Source: Aureimonas glaciei (GTDB lineage Bacteria; Pseudomonadota; Alphaproteobacteria; Rhizobiales; Rhizobiaceae). Taken from it: DNA of 64,000 bases. The stretch covers positions 825,782 through 889,781 of the forward strand of contig NZ_BMJJ01000001.1 in NCBI RefSeq assembly GCF_014643375.1. The letters are read 5' to 3'. The notes under the pieces are model-generated. The model was not told the DNA's origin. It did no database searches and saw nothing but the letters and a program-made list of their open reading frames with translations. Below, piece after piece: positions 38,916 to 48,115 of this stretch. Positions within the stretch are counted from its first letter, which is position 1. The number at the start of each line of letters is the position of its first letter. A program made the translations under genes and the position numbers.

Positions 38916-39402
38916 AGCGGATCAGTTGTTCCAGCGGACCGGCCGGCAGGGACAATTTAAGCACGAGAGTGAAAAGGGCCCAGACCGCCAGGCTGATGAC
39001 GATGCCGAGCGGGATCGTCTTCCACAGCGGTCCGCGGCCGAAGGCGCGGGCGGTCGCGGCGAAGAGAATCCCCGTAGCGATCGAGAAGCCGGCGCTGTCG
39101 AGGAGCAGCATCTGGGCGGCGAGGCCGCCGACGATCCAGACGATCGGCGCGCCCTCGTCGTGGTCGCGGTCGGGGAAATTGCCTCGCAGGGCGGCGACGA
39201 TGGTCCACAGCGACAGGCCGGCGAGGGCGACGGCCATTGCATAGGGGAAGGCCGCCGGGCCGACGCGCGAATAGGCCCCGCCACCGAGTCCGCTGGTGTT
39301 GAACGCGACGACCGCGGCAATGACGCCGAGGCCGACGCCGATGGCCACCGCCGCCCAATCCGGGCGGCGGTGGCTCTCAGTGGCGGAAACCTGATCGCTC
39401 AT
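38914..39402 (-). CDS. tctB: Tripartite tricarboxylate transporter, small permease TctB
   Basis: Small membrane subunit, about four helices, of the TTT system. The 162-aa protein has hydrophobic segments at about 17-35, 51-70, 86-104 and 125-152, and the FPYAMAVALAGLSLW segment typical of TctB. Its start overlaps the tctC stop by 4 bp (ATGA), so the two are coupled. Sequence of TctB proteins is poorly conserved; the assignment rests on topology plus position between tctC and tctA. Confidence 0.9.
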   Translation of the reverse strand: MSDQVSATESHRRPDWAAVAIGVGLGVIAAVVAFNTSGLGGGAYSRVGPAAFPYAMAVALAGLSLWTIVAALRGNFPDRDHDEGAPIVWIVGGLAAQMLLLDSAGFSIATGILFAATARAFGRGPLWKTIPLGIVISLAVWALFTLVLKLSLPAGPLEQLIR

Positions 39403-40352
39403 TTCTGGACGAGACCGATGTCCTGGAGGATCGTCTTGGTCGACGCGATGTTGGCGTCAAGCTCGGTCTTGAAGGCGTCGCCGGCCAGGAAGGTGTTGGC
39501 CCAGTTGTTGCGGGCGAGGACGTCCTTCCACTCGGCCGATTCGACCATCTTGGTGATGTCGGCGATGACCGTGGCCTTGTCCTCATCGGAAATGCCGGGC
39601 GCTGCGGCGACCATGCGCCAGTTCTGGATCACCACGTCGAGGCCGGATTCCTTCAGCGTCGGCGCGTCGATGCCTTCGAGCTTGGCGTCGCTGGTGACGG
39701 CGAGGAGGCGCAGCGTGCCGGCCTTGACCTGGCCTTCGAACTCGCCGTAGCCGGAAATGCCGGCCGTGACCTGGCCGCCGAGGATCGCCGCCAGCGCTTC
39801 GCCGCCGCCGGAGAAGGCGATGTAGTTGACGGTCTTGGGATCGAGGCCCGCCGCCTTGGCGATGAGGCCGGCGGTGATGTGGTCGGTGCCGCCCGCCGAG
39901 CCGCCGGCGAAGGAGACCGCGCCGGCGTCCTTCTTCAGCATCGCGACGAGGTCGTCGACGGTCTGGATCGGCGAGGCCGCGGGAACGACGATGGCTTCAT
40001 ACTCGCCGGTGAGGCGGGCGATCGGCGTGATCTGGTCGAGCGTGACCGGCGAATTGTTGGTCAGGATGGCGCCGACCATGACGTAGCCGCCGACGATGAG
40101 CTTGGAGGCATCGCCCTTGGCGCGCGAGACGAACTGCGCCAGGCCGATCGTGCCGCCGGCGCCGGGAACGTTCACCACCTGCACGTCGCCGGCGATCTTT
40201 GCGTCCTGCAGGGTCGCCTGCATGGCGCGCGCGGTCTGGTCCCAGCCACCGCCGGGCGCGGCAGGCGCCATGATCTCGTAGGATGCGGTCTGGGCCGACG
40301 CGGCGGAGGCAAACAGCCCCAGCGTGAGGACGGCAGCAAGCAAGGTCTTCAT
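39399..40352 (-). CDS. tctC: Tripartite tricarboxylate transporter, substrate-binding protein TctC
   Basis: Periplasmic binding protein that captures a carboxylate for TctAB. The 317-aa protein starts with a Sec signal peptide ([20 protein letters not shown], cleavage near residue 20) and contains the family motifs [26 protein letters not shown] and [12 protein letters not shown]. Start 40352 follows GGGAGG with 9-bp spacing. First gene of the operon; the about 230-bp region upstream shows no other gene. Confidence 0.93.
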   Translation of the reverse strand: MKTLLAAVLTLGLFASAASAQTASYEIMAPAAPGGGWDQTARAMQATLQDAKIAGDVQVVNVPGAGGTIGLAQFVSRAKGDASKLIVGGYVMVGAILTNNSPVTLDQITPIARLTGEYEAIVVPAASPIQTVDDLVAMLKKDAGAVSFAGGSAGGTDHITAGLIAKAAGLDPKTVNYIAFSGGGEALAAILGGQVTAGISGYGEFEGQVKAGTLRLLAVTSDAKLEGIDAPTLKESGLDVVIQNWRMVAAAPGISDEDKATVIADITKMVESAEWKDVLARNNWANTFLAGDAFKTELDANIASTKTILQDIGLVQK

Positions 40353-40581
40353 GTGGGTGATCCTCCCGATCAAGCGGCCCTTGCCGGACGGACGGGTTCG
40401 CGCGAACCGTCAGGGCCGAAACAGTTTCGCTCCCGGCATCCGGTCCACGGATGCCGCCATGGCCGGCGCAGCCGCCGGTCCCGGAAGCCACAGTGCTTCG
40501 CCCGGCGGCCCGGCAGGGTCAATAGCATTTCTGTGGCGAGGACGATAATCCCCGGCGCAAAAGCCGGGGCGGGGCGGGCGA

Positions 40582-41439
40582 TTAGGCCGCTTTCGCGCCG
40601 ATCGCCTGCCGGTCGGCGGCGCGCTGGCGCCAGACGGTCCGCAGGAAGGCGGCGATGAAGACCAGCGTCAGGACGAGGACGATGGTCGGCGCCGGGGCGG
40701 AATTGATGAAGAAGCTGGCATAGACGCCGGTGAAGGCGGCGACCACGGCGACGCCGACGGCGGTGAGCAGCATCGCGCCGAAGCGCCGGGTGAGCAGGAA
40801 GGCGATGGCGCCGGGCGCGATCAGGAGCGAGATGGTGAGGATGATGCCGGTGGCCTTCAGCGCGGCCACGATGGTCAGCGACAGGACGACGAGCAGGCCG
40901 TAGTGCAGGAGCTTCACCGGCAGGCCGATCGCCTGCGCATGCTGCGGGTCGAAGGCATGCAGCAGCAGGTCGCGCCATTTCCAGGCGATCAAGAGGGTCA
41001 CCACGAGGGCGATGACCGCGCTCTGGACGAGATCGCCCGGCAGCACGCCGAGCATGTCGCCGAAGAGGATGTGGTCGAGATGCACGTCGGTCTCGATCTT
41101 GGTGTAGAGCACGATGCCGAGGCCGAACATGCCGGAGAAGACGACGCCCATCACCGTATCCTGCTTGATCCGGCTGTTTTCTTTGAGGTAGCCGGTGGCG
41201 AGCGCGCAGACCATGCCGGCGGAAAAGGCGCCGACGGCGAGCGGCAGGCCGGCGAGGTAGCTGAGGACGATGCCGGGCAGGACGGCGTGCGAGATGGCGT
41301 CGCCCATCAGCGACCAGCCCTTCAGCACGAGATAGCAGGACAGGAGCGCCGCCGGCACCGCGACGAGTGTCGCGATGATCAGCGCGTCGCGCATGAAGGG
41401 AAAGCCGAAGGGCATCAGCGCGAGGTCGAGCGGGCTCAT
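40582..41439 (-). CDS. sitD: Manganese/iron ABC transporter permease SitD
   Basis: Membrane permease of a metal-type ABC importer. The 285-aa protein has eight or so hydrophobic segments and the ABC-3 family motifs YLVLKGWSLMGDAISHAVLPG and the SLLIAPGAIAFLLT segment. Its start overlaps the sitC stop by 4 bp. It is the last gene of sitABCD; with sitC it forms a heterodimeric pore. Manganese as substrate is inferred from the adjacent MntR regulator and palindrome. Confidence 0.9.
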   Translation of the reverse strand: MSPLDLALMPFGFPFMRDALIIATLVAVPAALLSCYLVLKGWSLMGDAISHAVLPGIVLSYLAGLPLAVGAFSAGMVCALATGYLKENSRIKQDTVMGVVFSGMFGLGIVLYTKIETDVHLDHILFGDMLGVLPGDLVQSAVIALVVTLLIAWKWRDLLLHAFDPQHAQAIGLPVKLLHYGLLVVLSLTIVAALKATGIILTISLLIAPGAIAFLLTRRFGAMLLTAVGVAVVAAFTGVYASFFINSAPAPTIVLVLTLVFIAAFLRTVWRQRAADRQAIGAKAA

Positions 41440-42359
41440 GCGGGCTGGCCTCCGGCCGCCTGGCTCTCCGCCGGCAGCGCCGTCGCCACGCCGGCGTCCC
41501 GCCGGTCCTCGGCGAGGGCGGCGCGCACCCGGCCGCGGGCGGCGAGCAACCCGTGCTTGGGGGCGAAGACGAAGGCGAGGAGGAAGAGAAGCGTCTGCAG
41601 CACGACGATGACGCCGCCGGTGGCGCCGTCGAGGAAATAGCTGGCATAGGCGCCGACGAAGCTCGAGACCGCGCCGATGGCGACCGAAATGCCGATCAGC
41701 CGGGGAAACCGGTCGGTGAGGAGATAGGCCGTCGCGCCGGGGGTGACGACCATGGCGACGACGAGGAAGGCGCCGACCGTCTGCAGCGCGGCGACCGTCG
41801 AGGCGCTGAGGAGGGTGAAGAAGACGGCCTTCATCAAGGTGGGGCGGATGCCGATCGAGCGGGCATGGCCCTCGTCGAAGAAGGTGACCATCAGGTCCTT
41901 CCACTTGGCGGCGAGGATCGTCAGCGAGACGCCGGCGATAAGGACGAGTTGCAGCGTGTCGCCGGGGGTGATGGCGAGGATATTGCCGAGAATGATGGTC
42001 TGCACGTTGATCGCGGTCGGCGAGATCGACACCATGAACAGGCCGAGACCGAAGAAGGAGGTGAAGATCAGCCCGATGATCGCGTCCTCCTTCAGTTTGG
42101 TGCGCTCGTTGAGAAAGAGCATCGCACCGGCGGCGAGGCCACCGGACAGAAAGGCGCCGAAGGCGAAGGGTAGGCCCAGCATGTAGGCCCCCGCGACGCC
42201 CGGCACGATCGCGTGGGAGAGCGCGTCGCCGATCAGCGACCAGCCCTTCAGCATGAGATAGGCCGACAGGAAGGCGCAGGTCGCGCCGACCAGCGCCGAG
42301 ACGCCCATGGCGTTCAGCATGTAGCCGTAGGTGAAGGGCTCGGCGAGCAGCGCGATCAT
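41436..42359 (-). CDS. sitC: Manganese/iron ABC transporter permease SitC
   Basis: Second ABC-3 family permease, 307 aa. Has the matched motif [21 protein letters not shown] (about 34-54) and [16 protein letters not shown] near 200-215. A hydrophilic, alanine-rich tail of about 35 residues follows the last helix. It overlaps both sitB and sitD by 4 bp, so the four genes are translated as a coupled unit. Confidence 0.9.
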   Translation of the reverse strand: MIALLAEPFTYGYMLNAMGVSALVGATCAFLSAYLMLKGWSLIGDALSHAIVPGVAGAYMLGLPFAFGAFLSGGLAAGAMLFLNERTKLKEDAIIGLIFTSFFGLGLFMVSISPTAINVQTIILGNILAITPGDTLQLVLIAGVSLTILAAKWKDLMVTFFDEGHARSIGIRPTLMKAVFFTLLSASTVAALQTVGAFLVVAMVVTPGATAYLLTDRFPRLIGISVAIGAVSSFVGAYASYFLDGATGGVIVVLQTLLFLLAFVFAPKHGLLAARGRVRAALAEDRRDAGVATALPAESQAAGGQPA

Positions 42360-43240
42360 CGCGGATCCGTCGGCGCCAGCGGCTCCCCGGGCGCGTCGTA
42401 GACGACGAAGGGGCGCTCGTCGTCGCTGATGATGCTGCAGGCCTTCTGGCCCTCGGGTCCGAGCGTCGCCATGTCGAACTGCCGGAGAACGCCGCCGAAG
42501 GCGGCCTCCAGATTGTCTCTGGTGAACACGTCCCTTGTGCGGCCGGCGGCGAGAACGGTGCGCTTCAACAGGACGGCCCGGTCGCAGAATTCCGGCACCG
42601 AGCCGAGATTGTGGGTGGAGACCAGCATGACCCTTCCCTCGTCGCGCAGTTCGCGCAGGAGGGCGATGATCGATTCCTCGGTCTTCACGTCGACGCCGGT
42701 GAAGGGCTCGTCGAGAAGGATGACGCGGCCGTCCTGGGCCAGCGCCCGGGCGAGGAAGACGCGCTTCTTCTGGCCGCCGGAGAGCTCGCCGATCTGGCGC
42801 TGGCGCAGGTCCGCCATGCCGACGCGCTCCAGCGCCTCGGCGACCGCCGCGTGGTCGGCGGGCTTGGCCATGCGCAAAAAGTTCATCTTGCCGTAGCGGC
42901 CCATCATCACGACGTCCTCCACGAGGACGGGAAAATTCCAGTCGACATCCTCGCTCTGCGGGACATAGGCAACGAGATTGCGCTTCAGCGCCTCGGGCAC
43001 GCCCATGCCGAGCACGCGGATCGATCCGGACGAGGTCGGCACGAAGCCCATGATCGCCTTGAACAAAGTCGACTTGCCGCTGCCGTTGACGCCGACCAGG
43101 GCGGTGATCGTGCCGGTGGGGATGGTGAAACTGGCGTCGTGGAGGGCGGTCAGGCCATTGCGGTAGGTGACGGTCGCATGCTCGACAGCCAGGCCCGCGG
43201 CGGGCTCCGCATGGGTCTTGGGGCGGGTGGCGAGGATCAT
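42356..43240 (-). CDS. sitB: Manganese/iron ABC transporter ATP-binding protein SitB
   Basis: ATPase driving metal import. In the 294-aa protein, Walker A is GVNGSGKST, the Q-loop is [10 protein letters not shown], the signature is LSGGQKKR, Walker B is [12 protein letters not shown] and the switch histidine is in STHNLGS. A C-terminal extension of about 40 residues after the core is longer than in many ABC ATPases. The open frame extends upstream across sitA, but the ATG at 43240 gives normal length and a 4-bp overlap with sitA. Confidence 0.92.
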   Translation of the reverse strand: MILATRPKTHAEPAAGLAVEHATVTYRNGLTALHDASFTIPTGTITALVGVNGSGKSTLFKAIMGFVPTSSGSIRVLGMGVPEALKRNLVAYVPQSEDVDWNFPVLVEDVVMMGRYGKMNFLRMAKPADHAAVAEALERVGMADLRQRQIGELSGGQKKRVFLARALAQDGRVILLDEPFTGVDVKTEESIIALLRELRDEGRVMLVSTHNLGSVPEFCDRAVLLKRTVLAAGRTRDVFTRDNLEAAFGGVLRQFDMATLGPEGQKACSIISDDERPFVVYDAPGEPLAPTDPR

Positions 43241-44172
43241 GGCGTCAGCCCCTTGGCGATGGTCGCCGCGGTGGTGGTGAGGAGATCGATATAGGTCGGC
43301 ACCGGCCCGTCCGCCGCCGACAGGCTGTCGACATAGAGGACGCCGCCATAGGCCGCACCCGTCTCGCGCGCCACCTGCTCGGCCGGATCGGGCGAAATCG
43401 TGCTTTCGGAGAACACGGCCGGGATCTTGTGGGCCATGACAGCGTCGATCACCTGGCGCACCTGCTGCGGCGTGCCCTGCTGGTCGGCATTGATCGGCCA
43501 GAGATAGAGCGGGTTCAGGCCGAAATCGCGGGCGAGGTAGCTGAAGGCGCCCTCGCTGGTGACGAGCCAGCGCCGGTCCTCGGGGATGGCGGCGAGCTGC
43601 GCCCGGATCGGCGCCACCGCCGCCTCGATGCGGGCCTTGTAGGCCGCGGCATTTGCGGCGTAGGTCGCGGCATTCTTCGGATCGTGCTCGGACAGCGCCT
43701 TGGCGATGTTGTCGACGTAGATGAGCCCGTCGGAGGGCGACATCCAGGCATGCGGGTTCGGCTTGCCCTCGTAGGGACCCTCGGCAATGCCCATCGGCAC
43801 GATGCCCTCGGTCACCACCGCGCTCGGCACGTCGCGGACATTGCCGAGAAAGCGCTCGAACCAGAGTTCGAGGTTCAGCCCGTTCCAGAGCACGAGATCG
43901 GCGCCCTGGGCGCGGATGATGTCGCCCGGCGTCGGCTGGTAGTTGTGGATCTCGGCATTCGGCCTTGTGATCGATTCCACCTCCGCCGCCTCGCCGGCGA
44001 CGTTGCGGGCCATGTCGGCGATGACGGTGAAGGTCGTCACCACCTTGAATTTTCCCGTCTCCTCGGCCGGCCCGCAGGCGGCGAGGCCGAGAGAGGCGGC
44101 CAGGAGCACGAGGACGGCCCGTCGGGGCAACCGGGCGGAGGCAAGGCGGGGGAAGGCGCGAACGGTTCTCAT
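43237..44172 (-). CDS. sitA: Manganese/iron ABC transporter substrate-binding lipoprotein SitA
   Basis: Cluster A-I metal-binding protein (ZnuA/SitA/PsaA fold) that delivers Mn(II) or Fe(II). The 311-aa precursor has a lipoprotein-like signal ending LGLAAC near residue 33. Metal-ligand segments visible are [12 protein letters not shown] (His), NPHAWMSP (His), [15 protein letters not shown] (Glu) and the ESTISPDP loop. No histidine-rich loop is present, which favours manganese or iron over zinc. First gene of sitABCD, directly behind the palindromic operator. Confidence 0.93.
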   Translation of the reverse strand: MRTVRAFPRLASARLPRRAVLVLLAASLGLAACGPAEETGKFKVVTTFTVIADMARNVAGEAAEVESITRPNAEIHNYQPTPGDIIRAQGADLVLWNGLNLELWFERFLGNVRDVPSAVVTEGIVPMGIAEGPYEGKPNPHAWMSPSDGLIYVDNIAKALSEHDPKNAATYAANAAAYKARIEAAVAPIRAQLAAIPEDRRWLVTSEGAFSYLARDFGLNPLYLWPINADQQGTPQQVRQVIDAVMAHKIPAVFSESTISPDPAEQVARETGAAYGGVLYVDSLSAADGPVPTYIDLLTTTAATIAKGLTP

Positions 44173-44192
44173 TCCAGGTATTTATGTGCATG

Positions 44193-44224
44193 GCGCAAAG
44201 TTTGTCCAGTGGCAAACTTTGCGC
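44193..44224. promoter_or_regulatory. MntR-type palindromic operator between sitA and mntR
   Basis: GCGCAAAGTTTG (44193-44204) and CAAACTTTGCGC (44213-44224) are perfect 12-bp inverted arms around an 8-bp spacer. The site lies 20 bp before sitA and 51 bp before mntR, so one site could repress both. The CAAAGTTTG core with a GGCAAACTTTG partner matches my memory of manganese-responsive sites upstream of alphaproteobacterial sit/mnt genes. Confidence 0.8.
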
Positions 44225-44275
44225 GCAATGAAAAAGAGCGCTATCAGTCGGCGGGAATTGAGGGGGGAGCCGGGA

Positions 44276-44710
44276 ATGACGGATGCGACGAGGAGTGCGG
44301 CGGGATCGCCCATCCGCCTGGCCGCCCGCTTTGCCCGGGTGCGCGAGGCCCATCAGTCGGAGCTCGCCGAGGACTATGTCGAGATGATCGACGACCTCAT
44401 CGCCGCGCGCGGCGAGGCGCGCGCGGCCGACCTTGCCGATTGTTTCGGTGTCTCCGCCGGCACGGTGGCGCGAACGGTGCAGCGGCTGATTCGCGACGGC
44501 CTGGTCAATTCCGAGCCTTATCGCTCGATCTTCCTGACGCCGCTCGGCAAGCGGCTGGCCGAGGATTCGCGGGCGCGCCACCGCCTGGTGCGCGATTTCC
44601 TGCTGGCGCTCGGCGTCAGCGCGGAGGCGGCCGAACTCGATGCCGAAGGCATCGAGCACCATGTCGGACCGGAGACGTTGGCGGCCTTCAGCGCCTATCT
44701 CGAGCGCTAG
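44276..44710 (+). CDS. mntR: Manganese-responsive regulator MntR (DtxR family)
   Basis: Metal-dependent repressor expected to bind Mn(II) and shut off sitABCD. The 144-aa protein has a winged HTH (about 35-90, with [21 protein letters not shown]) and a dimerisation and metal-binding helix region ending [19 protein letters not shown]; length matches MntR, lacking the SH3 domain of DtxR. ATG 44276 has AGGGGGGAG at good spacing; an upstream ATG at 44228 is less likely. Divergent from sitA across the shared palindrome. Confidence 0.92.
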   Translation: MTDATRSAAGSPIRLAARFARVREAHQSELAEDYVEMIDDLIAARGEARAADLADCFGVSAGTVARTVQRLIRDGLVNSEPYRSIFLTPLGKRLAEDSRARHRLVRDFLLALGVSAEAAELDAEGIEHHVGPETLAAFSAYLER

Positions 44711-44760
44711 GGCGCGCGTGCGTCAGGAACTTCTGCAAGCCTGCAGGACGGCGCGCATGT

Positions 44761-44778
44761 CCCGACGGTAACGTCGGG
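44761..44778. terminator. GNRA-loop hairpin between convergent mntR and kdgK
   Basis: CCCGACG-GTAA-CGTCGGG is a perfect 7-bp stem with a GNRA-type loop in the 186-bp convergent gap. There is no T-run, so this is at best a weak or Rho-assisted terminator. Nothing else recognisable is seen in the gap. Confidence 0.45.
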
Positions 44779-44896
44779 CAGGGACGTCCGGCGGCGGCCG
44801 TGCCGCTTTGGCGGTAAGCTCGGCACACGACGCTGCAGCGCGCGACGCCGGTCGGAAAGGTCTCGGTATCTGCTGTGAACGCGGCGTGCGGCCCGA

Positions 44897-45829
44897 TCAG
44901 GCCAGCGGTAGCAGGGCGCCGTGGTGGCAGACCACTGTGCCGGCCAGCGCATGGCCGCATCGCACCGCTTCGGCTGGCGTCGCGCCACCGAGGCGGGCGG
45001 CGAGATAGGCGGCGCCAAAACTGTCGCCGGCGCCGGTCGTGTCGACGGCATTGACCGCCTGAGGCGCGGCGACGGACTGGATGCCTTCCGCCGTCGCGAC
45101 GAGGGCCGGCGCCGGCCCGTCCTTGACCACGACCTCGCCGGCCCCCAGAGCCAGATACCGCTCGGCGCTCGCTTCTGGCGTCGCGTCGCCAAAAGCGTCG
45201 CGCTCGTCGGGATGGCTCGGCAGGCAGATGCTGGAAACGGCGGCGCCGGCCTCGATCGAAGCGCACATCTCCTCGCGGTCGGGCCAGAGGCGCGGGCGGA
45301 TGTTGGGATCGAAGGCGACGGGCTTGCCGGCCTGTTTCGCCGCCGCCAGAAACCGCAGCAGCCGGGCCCGGTCCTCGGCGGGCAGGATGGCGAGGGTGAT
45401 GCCGGAGAAGTAGAAGGCGTCGCCCGCGGCGAAGGCCGCTTCCAGATGCGCCTCGTCGGCGGCGAGCGCCTTGGCCGCGCTGGTGTCGCGCCAGTAGGAG
45501 AAGCTGCGTTCGGCGCCGTCGAGATGGATGAGATAAAGGCCCGGCATGCGGCCGGGGAGGCGACGGACGAAGCGCGTGTCGACGCCGCCCTTAGCCATGA
45601 ACGCCAGCATGTCGGTCGAGGTCTGGTCCCCGCCGACGGCCGAGACATAGGAGACGGTCCAGTCCTCCGGCAGTTCGCGACGGAGGTACCAGGCGGTGTT
45701 AAAAGTATCGCCGGCAAAACCCATGCGCAGCAATCCGCCCGGCGCGGCCGAAAGCTCCACCATGCATTCGCCGATCGACACGACGCGCCGTGCTCCACCG
45801 GCTTTCGCGCCGCTCATCCCGTCCGTCAT
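44897..45829 (-). CDS. kdgK: 2-dehydro-3-deoxygluconokinase (PfkB family)
   Basis: Phosphorylates 2-keto-3-deoxygluconate to KDPG, the outlet of the uronate pathways encoded opposite. The 310-aa ribokinase-family protein starts with VVSIGECMVEL, has FDPNIRPRLW in the middle and the PfkB signature NAVDTTGAGDSFGAAYLA with the catalytic Asp. The start at 45829 was chosen because upstream residues are not conserved in type. It follows the GntR regulator by 52 bp on the same strand, so the two are probably co-transcribed. The KDPG aldolase gene is not in the window. Confidence 0.92.
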   Translation of the reverse strand: MTDGMSGAKAGGARRVVSIGECMVELSAAPGGLLRMGFAGDTFNTAWYLRRELPEDWTVSYVSAVGGDQTSTDMLAFMAKGGVDTRFVRRLPGRMPGLYLIHLDGAERSFSYWRDTSAAKALAADEAHLEAAFAAGDAFYFSGITLAILPAEDRARLLRFLAAAKQAGKPVAFDPNIRPRLWPDREEMCASIEAGAAVSSICLPSHPDERDAFGDATPEASAERYLALGAGEVVVKDGPAPALVATAEGIQSVAAPQAVNAVDTTGAGDSFGAAYLAARLGGATPAEAVRCGHALAGTVVCHHGALLPLA

Positions 45830-45881
45830 GGCATTTCCCTGTGTGTTGCCCGTCTTCCCTGCCGTCGCCGGCGTTCCGCCG

Positions 45882-46583
45882 TCAAGCCGCGCCGTCCTGG
45901 AAAAACCGGTCGAAGTCGCCGCGCAGGCGGGCGAGGATGTCGGTGATGCGCGAAAGGTGCTGGCGCATCGCCGCCTCCGCCGCGTCGGCATCCCGAGCCT
46001 CGAGCCCGGCAAAGATTCGCAGGTGGTCGTCGAAAGCCGCCGACTGGCCGAAGGCGAGCGACAGGAAACGCACCCGGTCCATCTGCGCCTTCTGCTCGTC
46101 GATCAATGTCCAGGCGAAGCGGCAGTCGGCGCCCTCGGCGATGCCGAGATGGAACGCGTCGTCCTGGCGGTGGAATTCCTCGCGGTCGTCGACCCGCTGC
46201 GCCTTTTCCTGCAGCGCCAGGATCTCGCCGAGCCGGTCCAGCATGACGGCGTCGCCGATCTCGCAGGCGCGGCGCACGGTGGCGACCTCCACCGCCTCGC
46301 GGATGAAGCGGGCGTTCAGCACTTCCCGTGTCGAGATCTTCATGATCTCCGTCGCCTTCTGCGGCTGGATGCGCAGATAGCCGGCGCGGGCGAGGCGCGC
46401 GAAAGCCTCGCGCACCGGCTGGCGCGACACGCCGAGACGCTTGGCGATTTCGGCTTCCGAAATCTTCGTTCCCGGCTGCAGCCGCAGTTCCAGAATGGCA
46501 CGGCGCAACTCGTCGAAGACGGTATCGGCGATCGTGCTGCGCGGTGCCGCCACGACGTCTTGCAGAGCCCATTCCAGCGACAT
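45882..46583 (-). CDS. FadR-subfamily GntR regulator of uronate genes
   Basis: Repressor-type regulator probably released by a uronate or KDG-type inducer. The 233-aa protein has an N-terminal winged HTH (about 15-75, with ISEAEIAKRLGVSRQPVREAF) and an all-helical FCD domain whose histidines (EEFHRQDDAFH...H) usually bind a metal. It resembles UxuR/ExuR/KdgR-like FCD proteins. It diverges from uxaC, with a matching GTAT...ATAC operator in between, and lies upstream of kdgK. ATG 46583 chosen; upstream extension lacks homology-like residues. Confidence 0.88.
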   Translation of the reverse strand: MSLEWALQDVVAAPRSTIADTVFDELRRAILELRLQPGTKISEAEIAKRLGVSRQPVREAFARLARAGYLRIQPQKATEIMKISTREVLNARFIREAVEVATVRRACEIGDAVMLDRLGEILALQEKAQRVDDREEFHRQDDAFHLGIAEGADCRFAWTLIDEQKAQMDRVRFLSLAFGQSAAFDDHLRIFAGLEARDADAAEAAMRQHLSRITDILARLRGDFDRFFQDGAA

Positions 46584-46606
46584 CGCCACCCCCGTTGACA
46601 CCCTTC

Positions 46607-46620
46607 GTATACTAGCATAC
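46607..46620. promoter_or_regulatory. FadR/UxuR-type operator
   Basis: GTATACTAGCATAC is a near-palindrome (two mismatched positions) with GTAT and ATAC ends around a CTAG core, the pattern of GntR/FadR-subfamily operators such as TGGTATACCA-type sites. It lies 24 bp upstream of the regulator start and 50 bp upstream of uxaC, so it can autoregulate and control the catabolic operon. Confidence 0.7.
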
Positions 46621-46669
46621 CAGTTTTCGCGCAAGCAATGGATGGTTGCCCTGGGAGGGGTTCGAAGCG

Positions 46670-48076
46670 ATGCCGCTGATGGACGACGACAGATTGTTTC
46701 CCGTCGATGATCGTGGCCGGGGCCTGGCCCGCTCGCTGTATCGGACGGTGAAGGATCTGCCGATCATCAGCCCGCACGGCCACACCGATCCGCGCTGGTA
46801 TGCCGAGAACGAGAACTTTCCCGATCCCGCGCAGCTCTTCGTCACCCCCGATCACTATATCTTCCGCATGCTGGCCTCGCAGGGCGTGGCGCTCGCCGAT
46901 CTCGGCGTGCCCGACGCCGCGGGCCATGCGACGGAGACCGACGGGCGCAAGATCTGGCGGATTTTCGCCGAGCATTTCCACCTGTTCCGCGGCACGCCGA
47001 CGCGGCTGTGGCTCGACCATTCCTTCGAGACGCTGTTCGGCATCGACGTCCGCCTGTCGTCGGCAACGGCCGACGAGACCTACGACACCATCGCCGAGCA
47101 TCTCGCCCGCGACGCGTTCAAGCCGCGGGCGCTGTTCGAGCGCTTCAACATCGAAGCGATCGCCACCACCGAGGGTGCGCTCGACGACCTAAGTTTTCAC
47201 GCGGCGCTGAAGGAGTCCGGCTGGCAGGGCAAGGTCGTCACGACCTACCGTCCCGACGCCGTGACCGATCCCGACTTCGAAGGTTTTGTCGGCAATCTGG
47301 CAAAACTCGGCGAGATATCCGGCTGCGATACAGCGACCTATGCCGGCTATCTCGACGCCCACCGCGCCCGCCGCGCCTTCTTCCGCAGCTTCGGCGCCAC
47401 CGCGACCGATCACGGCCACCCCACCGCCGCCACCGCCGATCTTGCCCGCGTCGATGCCGAACGTCTCTATGGCGTCGTCGCCTCGGGTGGCGGCACGCCG
47501 GCCGAGCGCGAGCTGTTCCGCGCGCAGATGCTGACCGAGATGGCGCGCCTCAGCGTCGAGGACGGCATGGTGATGCAGATCCATCCCGGCTCCTTCCGCA
47601 ACCATTCCGCCCCGATCTTCTTGGCCCTCGGCCGCGACAAGGGCTACGACATCCCGACCCGCACCGACTATGTCCGCGCGCTGAAGCCGATGCTGGATGC
47701 CGTCGGGCAGGAGAGGGGGCTGACCATCATCCTCTTCACCCTCGATGAGACGGCTTACGCCCGCGAGCTCGCGCCGCTCGCCGGCACCTATCCCTGCCTG
47801 CGTCTCGGTCCGCCCTGGTGGTTCCACGATTCCCCCGAGGGGATGATGCGCTTCCGCCAGCAGGCGACCGAGACCGCCGGCTTCTACAACACCGTCGGAT
47901 TCAACGACGATACCCGCGCCTTCTGCTCGATCCCGGCCCGCCACGACGTCGCCCGCCGGGTCGACTGCGCCTTCCTGTCAGGTCTCGTGACCACGGGGCG
48001 GCTGAGGGAGGACGAGGCCTTCGAGCTCGCGCACGACCTAAGCTATCGCCTGGCCAAAGAGGCCTACAGGCTCTGA
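46670..48076 (+). CDS. uxaC: Glucuronate/galacturonate isomerase UxaC
   Basis: Isomerises D-glucuronate to fructuronate and D-galacturonate to tagaturonate. The 468-aa TIM-barrel protein of the amidohydrolase-like uronate isomerase family has ISPHGHTDPRWYAEN near the N-terminus, HAALKESGWQGKVVTTYRPD in the middle, MVMQIHPGSFRNH and the C-terminal GFNDDTRAFCSIPARHDVARR. ATG 46670 is preceded by GGGAGGGG at 9 bp. First gene of the operon with the TRAP transporter 39 bp downstream. Confidence 0.94.
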   Translation: MPLMDDDRLFPVDDRGRGLARSLYRTVKDLPIISPHGHTDPRWYAENENFPDPAQLFVTPDHYIFRMLASQGVALADLGVPDAAGHATETDGRKIWRIFAEHFHLFRGTPTRLWLDHSFETLFGIDVRLSSATADETYDTIAEHLARDAFKPRALFERFNIEAIATTEGALDDLSFHAALKESGWQGKVVTTYRPDAVTDPDFEGFVGNLAKLGEISGCDTATYAGYLDAHRARRAFFRSFGATATDHGHPTAATADLARVDAERLYGVVASGGGTPAERELFRAQMLTEMARLSVEDGMVMQIHPGSFRNHSAPIFLALGRDKGYDIPTRTDYVRALKPMLDAVGQERGLTIILFTLDETAYARELAPLAGTYPCLRLGPPWWFHDSPEGMMRFRQQATETAGFYNTVGFNDDTRAFCSIPARHDVARRVDCAFLSGLVTTGRLREDEAFELAHDLSYRLAKEAYRL

Positions 48077-48115
48077 CGGGCGGCACCCGCCGCCGATTTC
48101 TGGGAGGAAATTCAC

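Noticed and set aside
37540-39750. 736-codon open frame opposite tctA/tctB/tctC
   Set aside because: Antisense shadow; the residues are highly charged and repetitive, while the opposite strand encodes clear transporter subunits.
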